A program made the position numbers and the translations under genes. The notes beneath the pieces are model-generated. The model was not told the DNA's origin and did not search any database. It was given only the letters and a program-made list of their open reading frames with translations. A stretch of 64,000 nucleotides of DNA, from positions 620,001 through 684,000 of the forward strand of contig PERO01000020.1 of NCBI GenBank assembly GCA_002928875.1. Reading direction: 5' to 3'. Source of the DNA: Methylobacterium sp. GTDB lineage: Bacteria > Pseudomonadota > Alphaproteobacteria > Rhizobiales > Beijerinckiaceae. Shown in pieces: positions 39,977-49,231 of the stretch. Within the stretch, counting starts at the first letter, position 1, and every line of letters starts with the position of its first letter.

Positions 39977-40402
39977 TCAGAAGGGCTTCACGATCACAAA
40001 GACGACGATGCCGATCATCAGCAGGGTCGGAACTTCATTCTGGATGCGAAAAAAACGGCCGGGCTTCGTGTTCGTTCCGGCGGCAAAGTTTTTCAGCCAG
40101 CGACCCTGAAAGCCGTGATGCGCGGTGAGCAAAACAACGAAGGCGAGTTTCGCATGAAGCCAGCCGCCGCGGAAACCGAAGCTCGACCAGGCGAGCCAGA
40201 GGCCGGTGAGCCAGGCGACGAGCATCGCCGGACGCATGATGTAGCGATAAAGCCGCTGCTCCATCACCTGGAACAGCTTGTCCTGCTCCGAACCCGCCAC
40301 CACGCCGGCATGATAGACAAAGAGCCGCGGAAGATAGAGCAGGCCCGCCATCCAAGAGATGACGGCGAGGACATGCAGCGCCTTGATCCAGAGGTCCATC
40401 AT
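39977..40402 (-). CDS. hemJ: Protoporphyrinogen IX oxidase HemJ
   Basis: A 141-residue protein with four membrane helices. The N-terminal helix has the conserved His in WIKALHVLAVISWMAGLLYLPR, and a later KLAFVVLLTAHHGFQGR has the conserved Lys and His. HemJ oxidises protoporphyrinogen IX to protoporphyrin IX in heme synthesis. The ATG at 40402 overlaps the hemE stop in ATGA; a second ATG three bases later also fits. It lies directly downstream of hemE, which acts two steps earlier in the same pathway. Confidence 0.9.
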   Translation of the reverse strand: MMDLWIKALHVLAVISWMAGLLYLPRLFVYHAGVVAGSEQDKLFQVMEQRLYRYIMRPAMLVAWLTGLWLAWSSFGFRGGWLHAKLAFVVLLTAHHGFQGRWLKNFAAGTNTKPGRFFRIQNEVPTLLMIGIVVFVIVKPF

Positions 40403-41418
40403 CCGCGAACCCGTTCCAGCATACGCTCCACATGGGCGATCGGCGTCTGCGGCAGAATTCCGTGGCCAAGATTGAAGATATGGGGCCGACCCTCCGTGGC
40501 CGCGCGAATGTCGTCGACGGCGCGATCGAGCGCTTCCCCGCCGGCGATCAGCACGAGCGGATCGAGATTGCCTTGCGTGACGACCGAATCGGGCAATTTC
40601 GCCCGCGCCTCGGCGAGCCGCGCCGCCGTGTCGAGGCTGATCGCCTGCACGCCGGTGCGCTCGACGAAGCCGCGCAGGCTGCCGGCCACGGCACGCGGGA
40701 AGGCGATGACCGGCACATGCGGAAAGCGGGCGCGGATCGCCCGGGTGATGCGGGCCACGGGTTCGAGGCACCACGCCTCGAATTCGGCCAGCGGCAGGGG
40801 CCCGGCCCACGAATCGAAGATCTGCACGATCTCCGCACCGGCTTCGATCTGGCGGGTGAGATGCGTGATGCAGCTCTCGGTCAGCGTCTCGATCAGGCTG
40901 ACGAAGGCGGCGCGATGCTGATAGGCGAAGAGCCGCGCGGGAGCCTGATCCGGCGTGCCTTGTCCGGCGATCATGTACGTCGCCAGCGTCCAGGGAGCGC
41001 CACAGAAGCCGATCAACGATGTCGAGGCAGGCAGGGCCGCCCGCACGCCCCGGAGGGCTTCATAGACCGGCTGGAGCTTCTCCTCGTCGAGCACGCTGGC
41101 GAGCGCCCGGAGCGCTTCCGGATTCTCGATCGCGTCCAGGCGCGGCCCCTCGCCTTCCACGAAGCGGACGCGCTGGCCCAAAGCATCGGGGATGACGAGG
41201 ATGTCGGAGAAAATGATCGAGGCATCGAAACCGAACCGCCGGATCGGCTGCAAGGTCACCTCGATCGCAAGTTCGGGCGTGTAGCAGAAGGAGAGGAAAT
41301 CGCGGGCGCTGGATCTCGTCTCGCGATATTCGGGCAGGTAGCGCCCCGCCTGCCGCATCAGCCAGACCGGCGGCCGGGCTTCGACCCGTCCCGCAAACAC
41401 CCCACGCAAACCATCCAT
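40399..41418 (-). CDS. hemE: Uroporphyrinogen decarboxylase
   Basis: 339 residues. The family signature PVWLMRQAGRYLPEY lies near residues 17-31, with later SDILVIPDALG and GFCGAPWTLATYM. It decarboxylates uroporphyrinogen III to coproporphyrinogen III. The open frame runs to 41724, but the ATG at 41418 is the usual start; upstream translation would run into the presumed origin. hemE beside oriC is a known arrangement in Caulobacter and Rickettsia. Confidence 0.95.
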   Translation of the reverse strand: MDGLRGVFAGRVEARPPVWLMRQAGRYLPEYRETRSSARDFLSFCYTPELAIEVTLQPIRRFGFDASIIFSDILVIPDALGQRVRFVEGEGPRLDAIENPEALRALASVLDEEKLQPVYEALRGVRAALPASTSLIGFCGAPWTLATYMIAGQGTPDQAPARLFAYQHRAAFVSLIETLTESCITHLTRQIEAGAEIVQIFDSWAGPLPLAEFEAWCLEPVARITRAIRARFPHVPVIAFPRAVAGSLRGFVERTGVQAISLDTAARLAEARAKLPDSVVTQGNLDPLVLIAGGEALDRAVDDIRAATEGRPHIFNLGHGILPQTPIAHVERMLERVRG

Positions 41419-41439
41419 CCCCAAGGCCCCCTTAAAGCA

Positions 41440-41815
41440 AGAAAAGAGTCTTTCTTCTTTTCTTTTTCTCTTGGAGGGGCTTAGAGCGAAAGTCGGCTTC
41501 CGTCCACAGGGCAGCGTGCGGAGCCGCCCTGCCCATCCCCAGGGTCGCGTTGTGCACAGATCTTCAAGCCACTGAAACCATTGTCGTTTTCGAGGTCGAT
41601 TCACAGATGCGATCGCCGTGAGAGGTTCTACCGATCCTGTCCGGCCTCCTTTCCCCCTCGTGCGATTGTGGACGGGCGGAGACGTTATCCCGGGGCGGCC
41701 GCGGCGACGGCCTCTCAGGCGCATCCGCAGCGCGGTCTTTCCCGGCTTGACAACAGCCCTGTGGAGAAGTCCGTAGACAAGCCGGACAACCCGGTGAATC
41801 CAGCCAGTTACGGGG
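41440..41815. other. Candidate chromosomal replication origin (oriC)
   Basis: The 401-base gap between hemE and ppsR has no gene. It starts with an AT-rich pyrimidine tract (about 41449-41470) suited to unwinding, followed by DnaA-box-like 9-mers: TGTGGAGAA at 41760 (one mismatch to TGTGGATAA), TTGTGCACA at 41550 (two mismatches), and CCGTCCACA at 41500 with its exact inverse at 41667. Most are weak. Location is the main argument: hemE and the ppsR-maf-aroE-coaE-dnaQ block flank oriC in Caulobacter, and genes on both sides point away from the gap. Confidence 0.62.
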
Positions 41816-41819
41816 CGTG

Positions 41820-42653
41820 ATGGGCCGCAGTTTCTTCCACCTGCATCTCGTGTCGGATTCGACCGGCGAGACGCTCATCACCGTCGGCCGCGCCGCGACC
41901 GCGCAATACCAGGGCATATCGCCGATCGAGCATGTCTATCCGCTGGTGCGCAACATGCGCCAGCTCGACCGGGTGATCTCGGAAATCGAAAACGAGCCGG
42001 GCATCGTGCTCTTCACGCTGGTGGAGAAGGATCTGTCCGAGCGCCTGCGCCTGGCTTGCGAGGAAATGGGTTGCCCCAGCATGTCGGTGCTGGAGCCGAT
42101 CGTCGGTCTGTTCCAATCCTATCTCGGCGTGGCGATGACACCGCGCATCGGCGGACAGCACACGCTGTCGACCGAGTATTTCCGGCGGATCGACGCGTTG
42201 AATTTCACCATGATGCATGACGACGGCCAGATGCTCGACAATCTCGAACAGGCCGATGTCGTCCTCGTCGGTGTCAGCCGCACCTCGAAGACGCCGACCA
42301 GCATCTATCTCGCCAATCGCGGCATCAAGACCGCGAATGTTCCGCTTGTGCCGGGCGTGATGCCTCCGCCCGAACTCGAAACCCTGCATCGACCGCTGGT
42401 GGTCGGCCTCGTCGCCTCGCCGGAGCGCCTCGTGCAGATCCGGCAGAACCGGCTGCTCGCGCTGAACGCCGACGACAAGGATGCGACCTACACCGACAAG
42501 GCCCTCGTGGCCGACGAGGTGCTGCGCGCCCGCCGGTTGTTCGATCGTCACAACTGGCCCGTGATCGATGTGACGCGTCGCTCCATCGAGGAGACCGCCG
42601 CCGCGATCATCGACCTGCATCGCACGCATCGGCTGGGATTGATCGCCCAATGA
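41820..42653 (+). CDS. ppsR: Pyruvate,phosphate dikinase / PEP synthetase regulatory protein (DUF299)
   Basis: 277 residues beginning [13 protein letters not shown], with the P-loop-like [18 protein letters not shown] typical of DUF299 kinase/pyrophosphorylases. These proteins phosphorylate a Thr of PPDK or PEP synthetase with ADP and reverse it with phosphate. A GTG three bases upstream is an equally possible start. In Caulobacter a homologue is the first gene after oriC. Its stop overlaps the maf start in ATGA. Confidence 0.92.
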   Translation: MGRSFFHLHLVSDSTGETLITVGRAATAQYQGISPIEHVYPLVRNMRQLDRVISEIENEPGIVLFTLVEKDLSERLRLACEEMGCPSMSVLEPIVGLFQSYLGVAMTPRIGGQHTLSTEYFRRIDALNFTMMHDDGQMLDNLEQADVVLVGVSRTSKTPTSIYLANRGIKTANVPLVPGVMPPPELETLHRPLVVGLVASPERLVQIRQNRLLALNADDKDATYTDKALVADEVLRARRLFDRHNWPVIDVTRRSIEETAAAIIDLHRTHRLGLIAQ

Positions 42654-43291
42654 CCGCGTCATCGTTCTGGCTCGGCCCGGAGCCGCTGGTTCTCGCCTCG
42701 GGGAGCGCGGCGCGCCGGGCGCTTCTCGCAGCCTGTGGCATCCCGCTCGATGTGATCAAGCCGCGCGTCGATGAGAAAGCCATCGCGGCAACGTTGCTCG
42801 AAAACCGCGTCACGCCGGCCGAGATCGCCATCGCGCTGGCCCATGCGAAGGCCGAGGCGGTCGCCCGCCAGCATCCGGATCGCCTGGTGCTGGCCGCTGA
42901 CCAGACTCTGGATCTCGACGGCACCCTGTTCATGAAACCGGTGGATTCCGCGAGCGCCAGGGTCCAGCTGGCGCGCCTGCGCGGCAAGGCGCACCACCTA
43001 CATTCGGCTTCAGCGCTTCGGCGCGGCGAAACGGTCCTCTGGGCCGGCATTTCCTCGGCGACGCTGGTGATGCGGGCTTTTGACGACGCCTTTCTCGATC
43101 GCTATCTCGATGCCATGGGCAGGACAGTCACCGAAACCGTGGGCGGCTACGAGATCGAGGGCCTCGGCCCGCATCTCTTTTCCGAGATCGTGGGCGATCA
43201 TGCGACCATTCTCGGCCTGCCGCTGTTCGGCGTGCTCTATGCGCTGCGCGAGGCGGGCGTGCTGGCGGGTGGCTCGGAGATCGAGGCATGA
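42650..43291 (+). CDS. maf: Maf family nucleotide pyrophosphatase
   Basis: 213 residues with [16 protein letters not shown] near the start, [21 protein letters not shown], and the late [14 protein letters not shown] motif. Maf proteins hydrolyse noncanonical nucleoside triphosphates such as modified dTTP or UTP. The start overlaps ppsR in ATGA and the stop overlaps aroE in ATGA, so the three are tightly coupled. The exact nucleotide preference is not certain. Confidence 0.92.
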   Translation: MTASSFWLGPEPLVLASGSAARRALLAACGIPLDVIKPRVDEKAIAATLLENRVTPAEIAIALAHAKAEAVARQHPDRLVLAADQTLDLDGTLFMKPVDSASARVQLARLRGKAHHLHSASALRRGETVLWAGISSATLVMRAFDDAFLDRYLDAMGRTVTETVGGYEIEGLGPHLFSEIVGDHATILGLPLFGVLYALREAGVLAGGSEIEA

Positions 43292-44127
43292 AGCGCGCGC
43301 TGGTCATCGGTTATCCCGTCGCGCAGGCGCGTTCGCCGCTGCTCCATGCCTTCTGGCTCAGGGAATACGGCATCGCCGGTGACTATGGGCGGGAGGAAGT
43401 GAAGCCCGAGGATGTCGCGACCTTCCTGCGAGCAATGCCCGCCCGCGGGTTCGCGGGGTGCAATGTCACGATTCCCAACAAGGAAGCCGCCTTCCAGGCC
43501 TGCACGCGCACCACTGCCCGCGCCGCCGCCCTGGGCGCCGTGAACACCATCTGGTTCGAGGATGGCGAGATCTGGGGCGACAACACCGATGGCCTCGGTT
43601 TCGTCGCGCATCTCGATGCGGTGCATCCCGGTTGGGACACCACGAACCAACGCATTCTGCTGCTGGGCGCGGGCGGCGGGGCGCGCGGCCTCGCCATGCC
43701 GCTGCTGGAGCGCAAGCCCATGCGCCTCGCCTTCTCCAACCGCTCGGAGGAGCGGCTCGGGAAACTGGTGGCGGACCTGACAATGGTCGCGCCGGAGGCC
43801 CCGGTCGATCTCGTGCCATGGGACGCGAGGGATGCGGCGCTCGCGGATTTCGATCTGGTGATCAACACCACGAGCCTCGGCATGCAGGGTAAGGAGCCGC
43901 TGGCGCTCGATCTCTCCCGCCTGCCCGCGCATGCGATCGTCGCGGATATCGTCTATGTTCCGCTCGAGACGCCCCTGCTCGCCTCGGCCAGGGCACGCGG
44001 GCTGAAGACGCTCGATGGCCTCGGCATGCTGCTGCATCAGGCCGTGCCGGGTTTCGAGAAATGGTTCGGCCGCAAGCCTGCTGTCACCGAAGCCCTGCGC
44101 GCCCATATCGTCGCGCATCTGGCGTGA
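43288..44127 (+). CDS. aroE: Shikimate dehydrogenase (biosynthetic)
   Basis: 279 residues. The catalytic Lys is in NVTIPNKEAA and the catalytic Asp in DNTDGLGF. The NADP loop is LLGAGGGARG, followed by NRSEERL. The pocket motif reads G-Y-P-V-A-Q-A-R-S-P, so the second serine is kept and the first is Ala. It reduces 3-dehydroshikimate to shikimate for aromatic amino acids. Position in the maf-aroE-coaE-dnaQ block supports the biosynthetic role, in contrast to the paralogue at 3156. Confidence 0.93.
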   Translation: MKRALVIGYPVAQARSPLLHAFWLREYGIAGDYGREEVKPEDVATFLRAMPARGFAGCNVTIPNKEAAFQACTRTTARAAALGAVNTIWFEDGEIWGDNTDGLGFVAHLDAVHPGWDTTNQRILLLGAGGGARGLAMPLLERKPMRLAFSNRSEERLGKLVADLTMVAPEAPVDLVPWDARDAALADFDLVINTTSLGMQGKEPLALDLSRLPAHAIVADIVYVPLETPLLASARARGLKTLDGLGMLLHQAVPGFEKWFGRKPAVTEALRAHIVAHLA

Positions 44128-44133
44128 ACCAAC

Positions 44134-44724
44134 ATGTTCCGGCTCGGCCTCACGGGTTCCATCGGCACCGGCAAATCCGCCACGGCGACCCTGCTTCGCG
44201 AACTCGGCGTTCCGGTCCACGATGCCGACGCCACCGTGCATGCCCTCTATGCCGGGCGCGCGGCACCCCTGATCGAGGAAGCGTTTCCGGGCACGGTGGA
44301 GAACGGCGTGGTCGACCGCAGGAAACTGGCCGCCGCGCTCGACGGCAAGGCCGAGCGCTTCAAGGCGCTCGAGGCGATCGTGCATCCCCTCGTGCGCGAG
44401 GAGGAGGAAAAGGCGATCGCGGATGCGCAGCGCAAGGGCCACAAGCTCATCGTGCTCGATGTGCCGCTTCTCTATGAAACCGGGGGCGAAAACCGCTGCG
44501 ACGCCGTGCTGGTGACAACCGTTTCGCCGGCGATTCAAAAGGCGCGCGTGCTGGCCCGCCCCGGCATGACGGAAGAACTTTTCCACGCCCTTCTGAAGCG
44601 CCAGATGCCGGACCCCGAGAAACGTCGGCGCGCCCATGCCATACTGGAAACGAGCCGGGGATTTCCGGCGGCGCGACGCGATCTCCAGGCCCTGTTGCGG
44701 GCGCTCGCCCCGCGCCTCGTCTGA
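44134..44724 (+). CDS. coaE: Dephospho-CoA kinase
   Basis: 196 residues with the P-loop GSIGTGKS (8-15), HDADATVHALY following it, and a VLDVPLLYETG motif with VVTTVSPAIQ-like lid preceding RMPD-type QMPDPEKR. It phosphorylates dephospho-CoA, the last step of coenzyme A synthesis. The gap to aroE is 6 bases. coaA, an earlier step of the same pathway, is at 50800. Confidence 0.94.
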   Translation: MFRLGLTGSIGTGKSATATLLRELGVPVHDADATVHALYAGRAAPLIEEAFPGTVENGVVDRRKLAAALDGKAERFKALEAIVHPLVREEEEKAIADAQRKGHKLIVLDVPLLYETGGENRCDAVLVTTVSPAIQKARVLARPGMTEELFHALLKRQMPDPEKRRRAHAILETSRGFPAARRDLQALLRALAPRLV

Positions 44725-44733
44725 GGTTCAAGC

Positions 44734-45468
44734 ATGCGCGAAATCGTCCTCGATACCGAAACCACCGGGCTCGACCCGCTCAAGGGCGATCGGCTCGTGG
44801 AAATCGGCTGCGTCGAGATCGTGAACCGCTTCGTCACGGGCCAGGTCTTCCACCGCTACATCAATCCGGAGCGGCCGATGTCGCCCGAGGCTTTCGCCGT
44901 GCACGGGCTTTCCGATGCGTTCCTGTCGGACAAGCCGGTCTTCCGCGATGTCGCTGCAGAATTTCTCGCCTTCATCGGGGATGATCCGTTGGTCATCCAC
45001 AATGCGAGCTTCGATATCGGCTTCCTCAACGCGGAACTGAAACGGTTGAAGAAGGGCCCGATCGCTGCGGATCGCGTGATCGACACGCTGACGATCGCAA
45101 GACGCAAGCATCCGGGCCAGCCAAACTCGCTCGATGCACTCTGCGCGCGTTACGGAATCGACAACAGCCGGCGGCTGCGCCATGGCGCGCTGCTCGATGC
45201 CGAAATCCTGGCGGAGGTCTATGCCGAGCTGACCGGCGGGAAGCAATCGAGCCTGCTGCTCGGGGCCGCATCCGATGGCAGCACGCGGGACGGACCGGCC
45301 GGCTCTGGCGAAGCCAGCCGGCGCGTGCCGCTCCCCGACATCCGTCTGATCAGCGATGAGGAGCGCAGCCTGCACCGCGCCTTCGTGGCGGAACTCGGCC
45401 CGAAGGCGTTGTGGAACGCCTATTGGGCCGATGCCGAACAGGCGGCAGGGGCACCGCCGCCTGCGTGA
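44734..45468 (+). CDS. dnaQ: DNA polymerase III, epsilon subunit
   Basis: 244 residues. The DEDDh exonuclease motifs are Exo I DTETTGLDPL (residues 7-16), Exo II VIHNASFDIGFLN, and Exo III with RHGALLDAEILA-type HGALLDA. The C-terminal 50 residues likely bind the polymerase alpha subunit. It proofreads during replication. It ends the ppsR-maf-aroE-coaE-dnaQ block and converges on secB with a 4-base gap. Confidence 0.95.
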   Translation: MREIVLDTETTGLDPLKGDRLVEIGCVEIVNRFVTGQVFHRYINPERPMSPEAFAVHGLSDAFLSDKPVFRDVAAEFLAFIGDDPLVIHNASFDIGFLNAELKRLKKGPIAADRVIDTLTIARRKHPGQPNSLDALCARYGIDNSRRLRHGALLDAEILAEVYAELTGGKQSSLLLGAASDGSTRDGPAGSGEASRRVPLPDIRLISDEERSLHRAFVAELGPKALWNAYWADAEQAAGAPPPA

Positions 45469-45472
45469 GCCT

Positions 45473-45937
45473 TCAGTTGCGCGCGGGCGCGCCCGAATTC
45501 TGCACTTCCGCCATGCGCTGCTGATAGAGCGCGCCGAAATCGATCGGTTGCAGCAGGAAGGGCGGGAAGCCGCCATCGCGCACCGCATTCGCCACGATGC
45601 TTCGGGCGAAGGGGAACAGCATGCGCGGGCACTCGATCATCACGACCTGATGCATGTGCTCGGCCGGGATGTTCACGAGACGGAAGATCCCGGAATAGAT
45701 GATCTCGAACCGGAAGATGAGATCGGCGCCTTCGCCGGCAGAACCTTCGAGCGAGAGATCGACTTCGAATTCGCCGCCGCCGAGATCCTTCGCGTTCACG
45801 TTGACCTGCACGTTGATGGCCGGAGGAGCCTGCTTCGGCTGCAGCGAACGCGGCGCATTTGGATTCTCGAAGGACAGATCCTTCACATATTGCGCCAGCG
45901 CATCGAGCTGCGGCATGCCGCCATTTCCTTCAGCCAT
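45473..45937 (-). CDS. secB: Protein-export chaperone SecB
   Basis: 154 residues of the SecB fold: [13 protein letters not shown] at the start, [20 protein letters not shown] in the middle and a [29 protein letters not shown] end, all typical of the family. The tetramer keeps preproteins unfolded and hands them to SecA. It lies next to fxsA, in reverse orientation to dnaQ, as usual in alphaproteobacteria. Confidence 0.95.
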   Translation of the reverse strand: MAEGNGGMPQLDALAQYVKDLSFENPNAPRSLQPKQAPPAINVQVNVNAKDLGGGEFEVDLSLEGSAGEGADLIFRFEIIYSGIFRLVNIPAEHMHQVVMIECPRMLFPFARSIVANAVRDGGFPPFLLQPIDFGALYQQRMAEVQNSGAPARN

Positions 45938-46033
45938 TGTATCGGTCCTGTCCTGATGATCCGCGGGAGAATGGCCCGAACTGGCCTGCCGCCCTTTTCT
46001 CGCGGGCCGACTTACACGGAAGGCGCGCCCGCC

Positions 46034-46579
46034 TCAAGGCCGGTTTGGCGTGTCGCCCGGCAGGCGCGGCGTGCGCGGTTCGATTTCGCGCCACTGGCCG
46101 GGTTCGAGATCGATCACGTCGTCGCGGGGCGGGGTCGCCCGCCGGAGCAGCGCCTGGCGCAAACCCGGCGCCAGCAGGGCGAGGCCCAGAAGCGAGAGCA
46201 CGAATCCCGGCATCATCATCGTCAGCGCCAGCAGCATGCCGGTGCCGAGCCTCTCGAGCTGGACCAACCGGAAACCCGGGGCAGACACCTTCAGCAAAGA
46301 GCGCCCGGTGAGCCAGACCAGCCCGATAAGCCCCAGCGCGCTCTTGGCGATGGCCGCGAGGATGACCGTCGCGAGACCCCATTGCTGCGCCAGAAGCACG
46401 ACCAGAAACCCCTCGAGCGCCATCCAGAGCAGGAACCACAGGCCCGGCCGCAGCAGGAAGCCCTGCAGGCTGCGCGCCAAAGCCGCGTTCTGGTCATGCG
46501 CCTTCGACTCTTGCGCCCTCGAATCTTTCGGCTTCGAATCCTGCGCTTTCGGATCATGCGGGTCGTGAAAGCGGTCCAT
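46034..46579 (-). CDS. fxsA: FxsA family membrane protein with charged repeat N-terminus
   Basis: 181 residues. The FxsA-like part (about 40-165) has three to four membrane helices, with the MMMPGFVLSLLGLALLAPGLR segment characteristic of the family. It is preceded by a 35-residue polar tail of imperfect K-A-Q-D-S / K-P-K-D-S / R-A-Q-E-S / K-A-H-D-Q units. E. coli FxsA affects phage exclusion, but the general function is unknown. AAGGA lies 5 bases before the chosen ATG. It is 96 bases upstream of secB on the same strand. Confidence 0.85.
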   Translation of the reverse strand: MDRFHDPHDPKAQDSKPKDSRAQESKAHDQNAALARSLQGFLLRPGLWFLLWMALEGFLVVLLAQQWGLATVILAAIAKSALGLIGLVWLTGRSLLKVSAPGFRLVQLERLGTGMLLALTMMMPGFVLSLLGLALLAPGLRQALLRRATPPRDDVIDLEPGQWREIEPRTPRLPGDTPNRP

Positions 46580-46722
46580 CCGGTTCCTTTCGCCGGTTTT
46601 CAGCGCAACGGGCCACCGATTCGGGGATGGCGCCGGGCAATCGAACACCCTATATGGGAAAGCGTGAAGCAAGAACCAATGGGCAGGGCCCGCTGGTTTT
46701 GCGAGTAGGCAGGTGCTCCTCG

Positions 46723-47430
46723 ATGCAGAATTTCGACGTTCTCACGCTTGTTTTCCTCGGACTGGCGATTTTCGTCATCTACAAACTGCGCTCGGTGCTG
46801 GGCCAACGCACGGGTACCGAAAAACCGCCGCAGGATCTGATGGTTCGCCGCGAGCAATCGGCGGAGCCGCCGGCGCCGGGCGCCAGCAACAGCAATGTCG
46901 TGCCCCTACCCACCACGCGTGGCGCCCAGCCGGCTCCCGAGCCGGAGGCACGGCTCGCGGGTCTTGTTCCGGCGGAATCGCCGGCTTTCGCCGGTCTCGT
47001 GCAGATCATGCAGAGCGATTCCAGCTTCGATCCGCGCGAATTCATCGGTGGCGCGCGCGCGGCCTACGAGATGATCGTGATGGCCTTCGCGCAGGGCGAC
47101 CGCCGCACGCTGAAGGACCTGCTCTCGCCGGAGGTCTATGAGGGTTTCGAAGGGGCGATCAAGGATCGCGAGAGCCGCAACGAAAAGGTCGAGACGCAGT
47201 TCGTCTCCATCGACAAGGCGGAATTCGCCGATGCCCTGCTGCGCGCCAAGACCGCGCAGGTGACCGTGAAATTCCTCTCCAAGCTCATCACCGCCACGCG
47301 GGATGCGCAGGGCGCGGTGATCGATGGCAACCCCGAAAAGGTCACCGATGTCACCGATATCTGGACCTTCGCGCGCGATGTTTCCTCGCGGGATCCGAAC
47401 TGGCGCCTGGTGGCGACCGAATCGGCGTAA
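46723..47430 (+). CDS. Tim44/TimA-like inner-membrane protein
   Basis: 235 residues: one N-terminal membrane helix (about 5-20), a Pro-rich linker, and a Tim44-like domain (about 85-235) with FDPREFIGGARAAYEMIVMAFAQGD and a later DIWTFARDVSSRDPNWRL. The family is related to the mitochondrial import motor subunit Tim44; its role in alphaproteobacteria as an adaptor is only partly known. It is divergent from fxsA and runs into mltA with an overlap or a short gap, depending on the mltA start. Confidence 0.87.
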   Translation: MQNFDVLTLVFLGLAIFVIYKLRSVLGQRTGTEKPPQDLMVRREQSAEPPAPGASNSNVVPLPTTRGAQPAPEPEARLAGLVPAESPAFAGLVQIMQSDSSFDPREFIGGARAAYEMIVMAFAQGDRRTLKDLLSPEVYEGFEGAIKDRESRNEKVETQFVSIDKAEFADALLRAKTAQVTVKFLSKLITATRDAQGAVIDGNPEKVTDVTDIWTFARDVSSRDPNWRLVATESA

Positions 47431-48601
47431 GGTCGCGGCCCTTGCCGGGCTGGGGCTTCTCGCCATGAATGGCGTCGCGCCGGCCGATCCGTCACGCGCG
47501 CTGCCGCCCCTCGGCCAAGAGGCCGATTTCAGCCCCCTCGCCTTCTCCGCTCTCCCGGGCTGGCGGCAGGATGATGCGCTGGCGGCCTTCCGCGCCTTTC
47601 TCGAGACCTGCCGGCCGCTGGCCGAAGGTGCACCGGCGCAACGCCTCGGCGTGAAGCCACCGGCGGCGCTCGTGGCGGTCTGCCGCAAGGCGCTGGCCGC
47701 GCCGCCGGCCGACAATGCGGCGGCCCGCGCGTTCTTCGAGGCGCACTTCCAGCCCTTCGAGGTGCGTCCCCGATCGGGCAGCGGCTTCCTCACGGCCTAT
47801 TTCGAGCCGGAAATCATGGCCTCGCATGCGCGCACAGCCGAGTTTCCGGTTCCGGTGCTCGCGCGCCCGACCGATCTCGTGACCTTTCAGCCGGACGAAC
47901 CCCGCCCGCCGGGCATCGATGCGCGCTATGCCGCCGCGCGCCTCAGCGAGGGAGTTCATTCGATCTTTCCGGATCGCGCCGCGATCTGGGCCGGTGCGCT
48001 GGCGGGGCAGGGGCTGGAGATCGCCTGGCTCCGGGATGAAGCCGAGCTTTTCATCACGCAGGTGCAGGGCTCCGCGCGGCTCACGCTCACCGATGGCACG
48101 CGCGCGCGCCTCACCTATGCCGGGCGGAACGGCCATCCCTACACTTCCATCGGCCGCATTCTCGTGGAGCAGGGCGAGATTTCGCTGCCCGAGATGTCGC
48201 TGGAGCGGCTGATGGGCTGGCTCCGGGCCGATCCGGCGCGCGGGCGCGCGCTGATGGAGCGCAACCAATCCTATATCTTCTTCGCGCTCGAACCGATGCT
48301 CGATCCCGCGCGCGGCCCCATCGGCGGTGCCGGCGTGCCGCTGACCACGGGACGCAGCCTCGCGGTGGATCGCACGCTCTGGCCCTACGGATTGCCGGTC
48401 TGGATCGAGGCGTCGCCGCTGACACCGGAAGGGCCGCGCGCGAGCCTCGACCGGCTGATGATCGCGCAGGATACCGGCACGGCGATCGTCGGCCCGGCGC
48501 GCGGGGATTTCTTCATGGGTCCGGGCGCGGAAGCCGGGCAGCGCGCCGGCCTCGTGCGCGATGCCATGCGCTTCGTCGTTCTCTGGCCGCGAGGCGCGTG
48601 A
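47378..48601 (+). CDS. mltA: Membrane-bound lytic murein transglycosylase A
   Basis: 407 residues from the ATG at 47378, which gives an N-terminal signal peptide (basic NRRK followed by VAALAGLGLLAMNGVAPA). The MltA domain has GFLTAYFEPE early, and a 3D domain with DTGTAIVGPARGDFFMG at the end supplies the catalytic Asp. It cleaves glycan strands to 1,6-anhydro products. The start is uncertain: 47378 overlaps the upstream gene by 53 bases and has no clear ribosome site, while the ATG at 47465 avoids overlap but cuts through the signal peptide. Confidence 0.88.
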   Translation: MFPRGIRTGAWWRPNRRKVAALAGLGLLAMNGVAPADPSRALPPLGQEADFSPLAFSALPGWRQDDALAAFRAFLETCRPLAEGAPAQRLGVKPPAALVAVCRKALAAPPADNAAARAFFEAHFQPFEVRPRSGSGFLTAYFEPEIMASHARTAEFPVPVLARPTDLVTFQPDEPRPPGIDARYAAARLSEGVHSIFPDRAAIWAGALAGQGLEIAWLRDEAELFITQVQGSARLTLTDGTRARLTYAGRNGHPYTSIGRILVEQGEISLPEMSLERLMGWLRADPARGRALMERNQSYIFFALEPMLDPARGPIGGAGVPLTTGRSLAVDRTLWPYGLPVWIEASPLTPEGPRASLDRLMIAQDTGTAIVGPARGDFFMGPGAEAGQRAGLVRDAMRFVVLWPRGA

Positions 48602-48604
48602 TCC

Positions 48605-49153
48605 ATGCGACGCAGGCGGCGCGGATTGTCCCCGGAGGAGGCTCAGGTCTGGCATCACGTCGCGCGACAGGCGAAGCCGCTGCCCGGTCGCACCTTGCCC
48701 GACCTGCCGGAGGAACCACCGCCGCCGGTTCCGGCAACCGAGCCATCGCCGCCTGTCGCAATCGTGAAGCCGGCCAGAAAGCTGGAGCCCCGGCCGATTC
48801 CGCCGCTCGCGCCCCTCGATCGCCGCGCCCGGCGCGATGTCGCGCGCGGGCTTCAGCCGCTCGACGGGCGGATCGATCTCCATGGGCTGCGACAGGCGGA
48901 AGCGCATCGCGCACTGCTCGAATTCCTCTATGCCATGCATCATCGCGGCGCGAAGCTCACATTGGTCATCACCGGCAAGGGCGGGGGGCTCGATGCGCGG
49001 GGCGAGGAGCGTGGCGTGCTGCGCCGGCTCGTGCCGCATTGGCTGGCCGATCCCGCTTTGCGCACCATCGTGCTGGGCTACGAGCCCTCCGCGCCCGGCC
49101 ATGGCGGCGAGGGCGCGCTCTATGTGCGGCTGCGGCGCGCCCGAAAAGCCTGA
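48605..49153 (+). CDS. Smr/MutS2 C-terminal domain protein
   Basis: 182 residues. An N-terminal Arg/Pro-rich stretch (about 1-80) is followed by an Smr domain with DLHGLRQAEAHRALLEFL, VITGKGG and a GVLRRLVPHWL end. Stand-alone Smr proteins act as endonucleases that cut branched DNA or RNA; recent work links some to mRNA cleavage at collided ribosomes. The start lies 3 bases after the mltA stop, an arrangement often seen in this class. Confidence 0.9.
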   Translation: MRRRRRGLSPEEAQVWHHVARQAKPLPGRTLPDLPEEPPPPVPATEPSPPVAIVKPARKLEPRPIPPLAPLDRRARRDVARGLQPLDGRIDLHGLRQAEAHRALLEFLYAMHHRGAKLTLVITGKGGGLDARGEERGVLRRLVPHWLADPALRTIVLGYEPSAPGHGGEGALYVRLRRARKA

Positions 49154-49231
49154 GCCGCCGCCGCAAGGAGGCTTGACGCCCCGGCTTCGCTCGGCCATGC
49201 CCTCGCGACCCTTTCTGAACCGGAAATCCCC

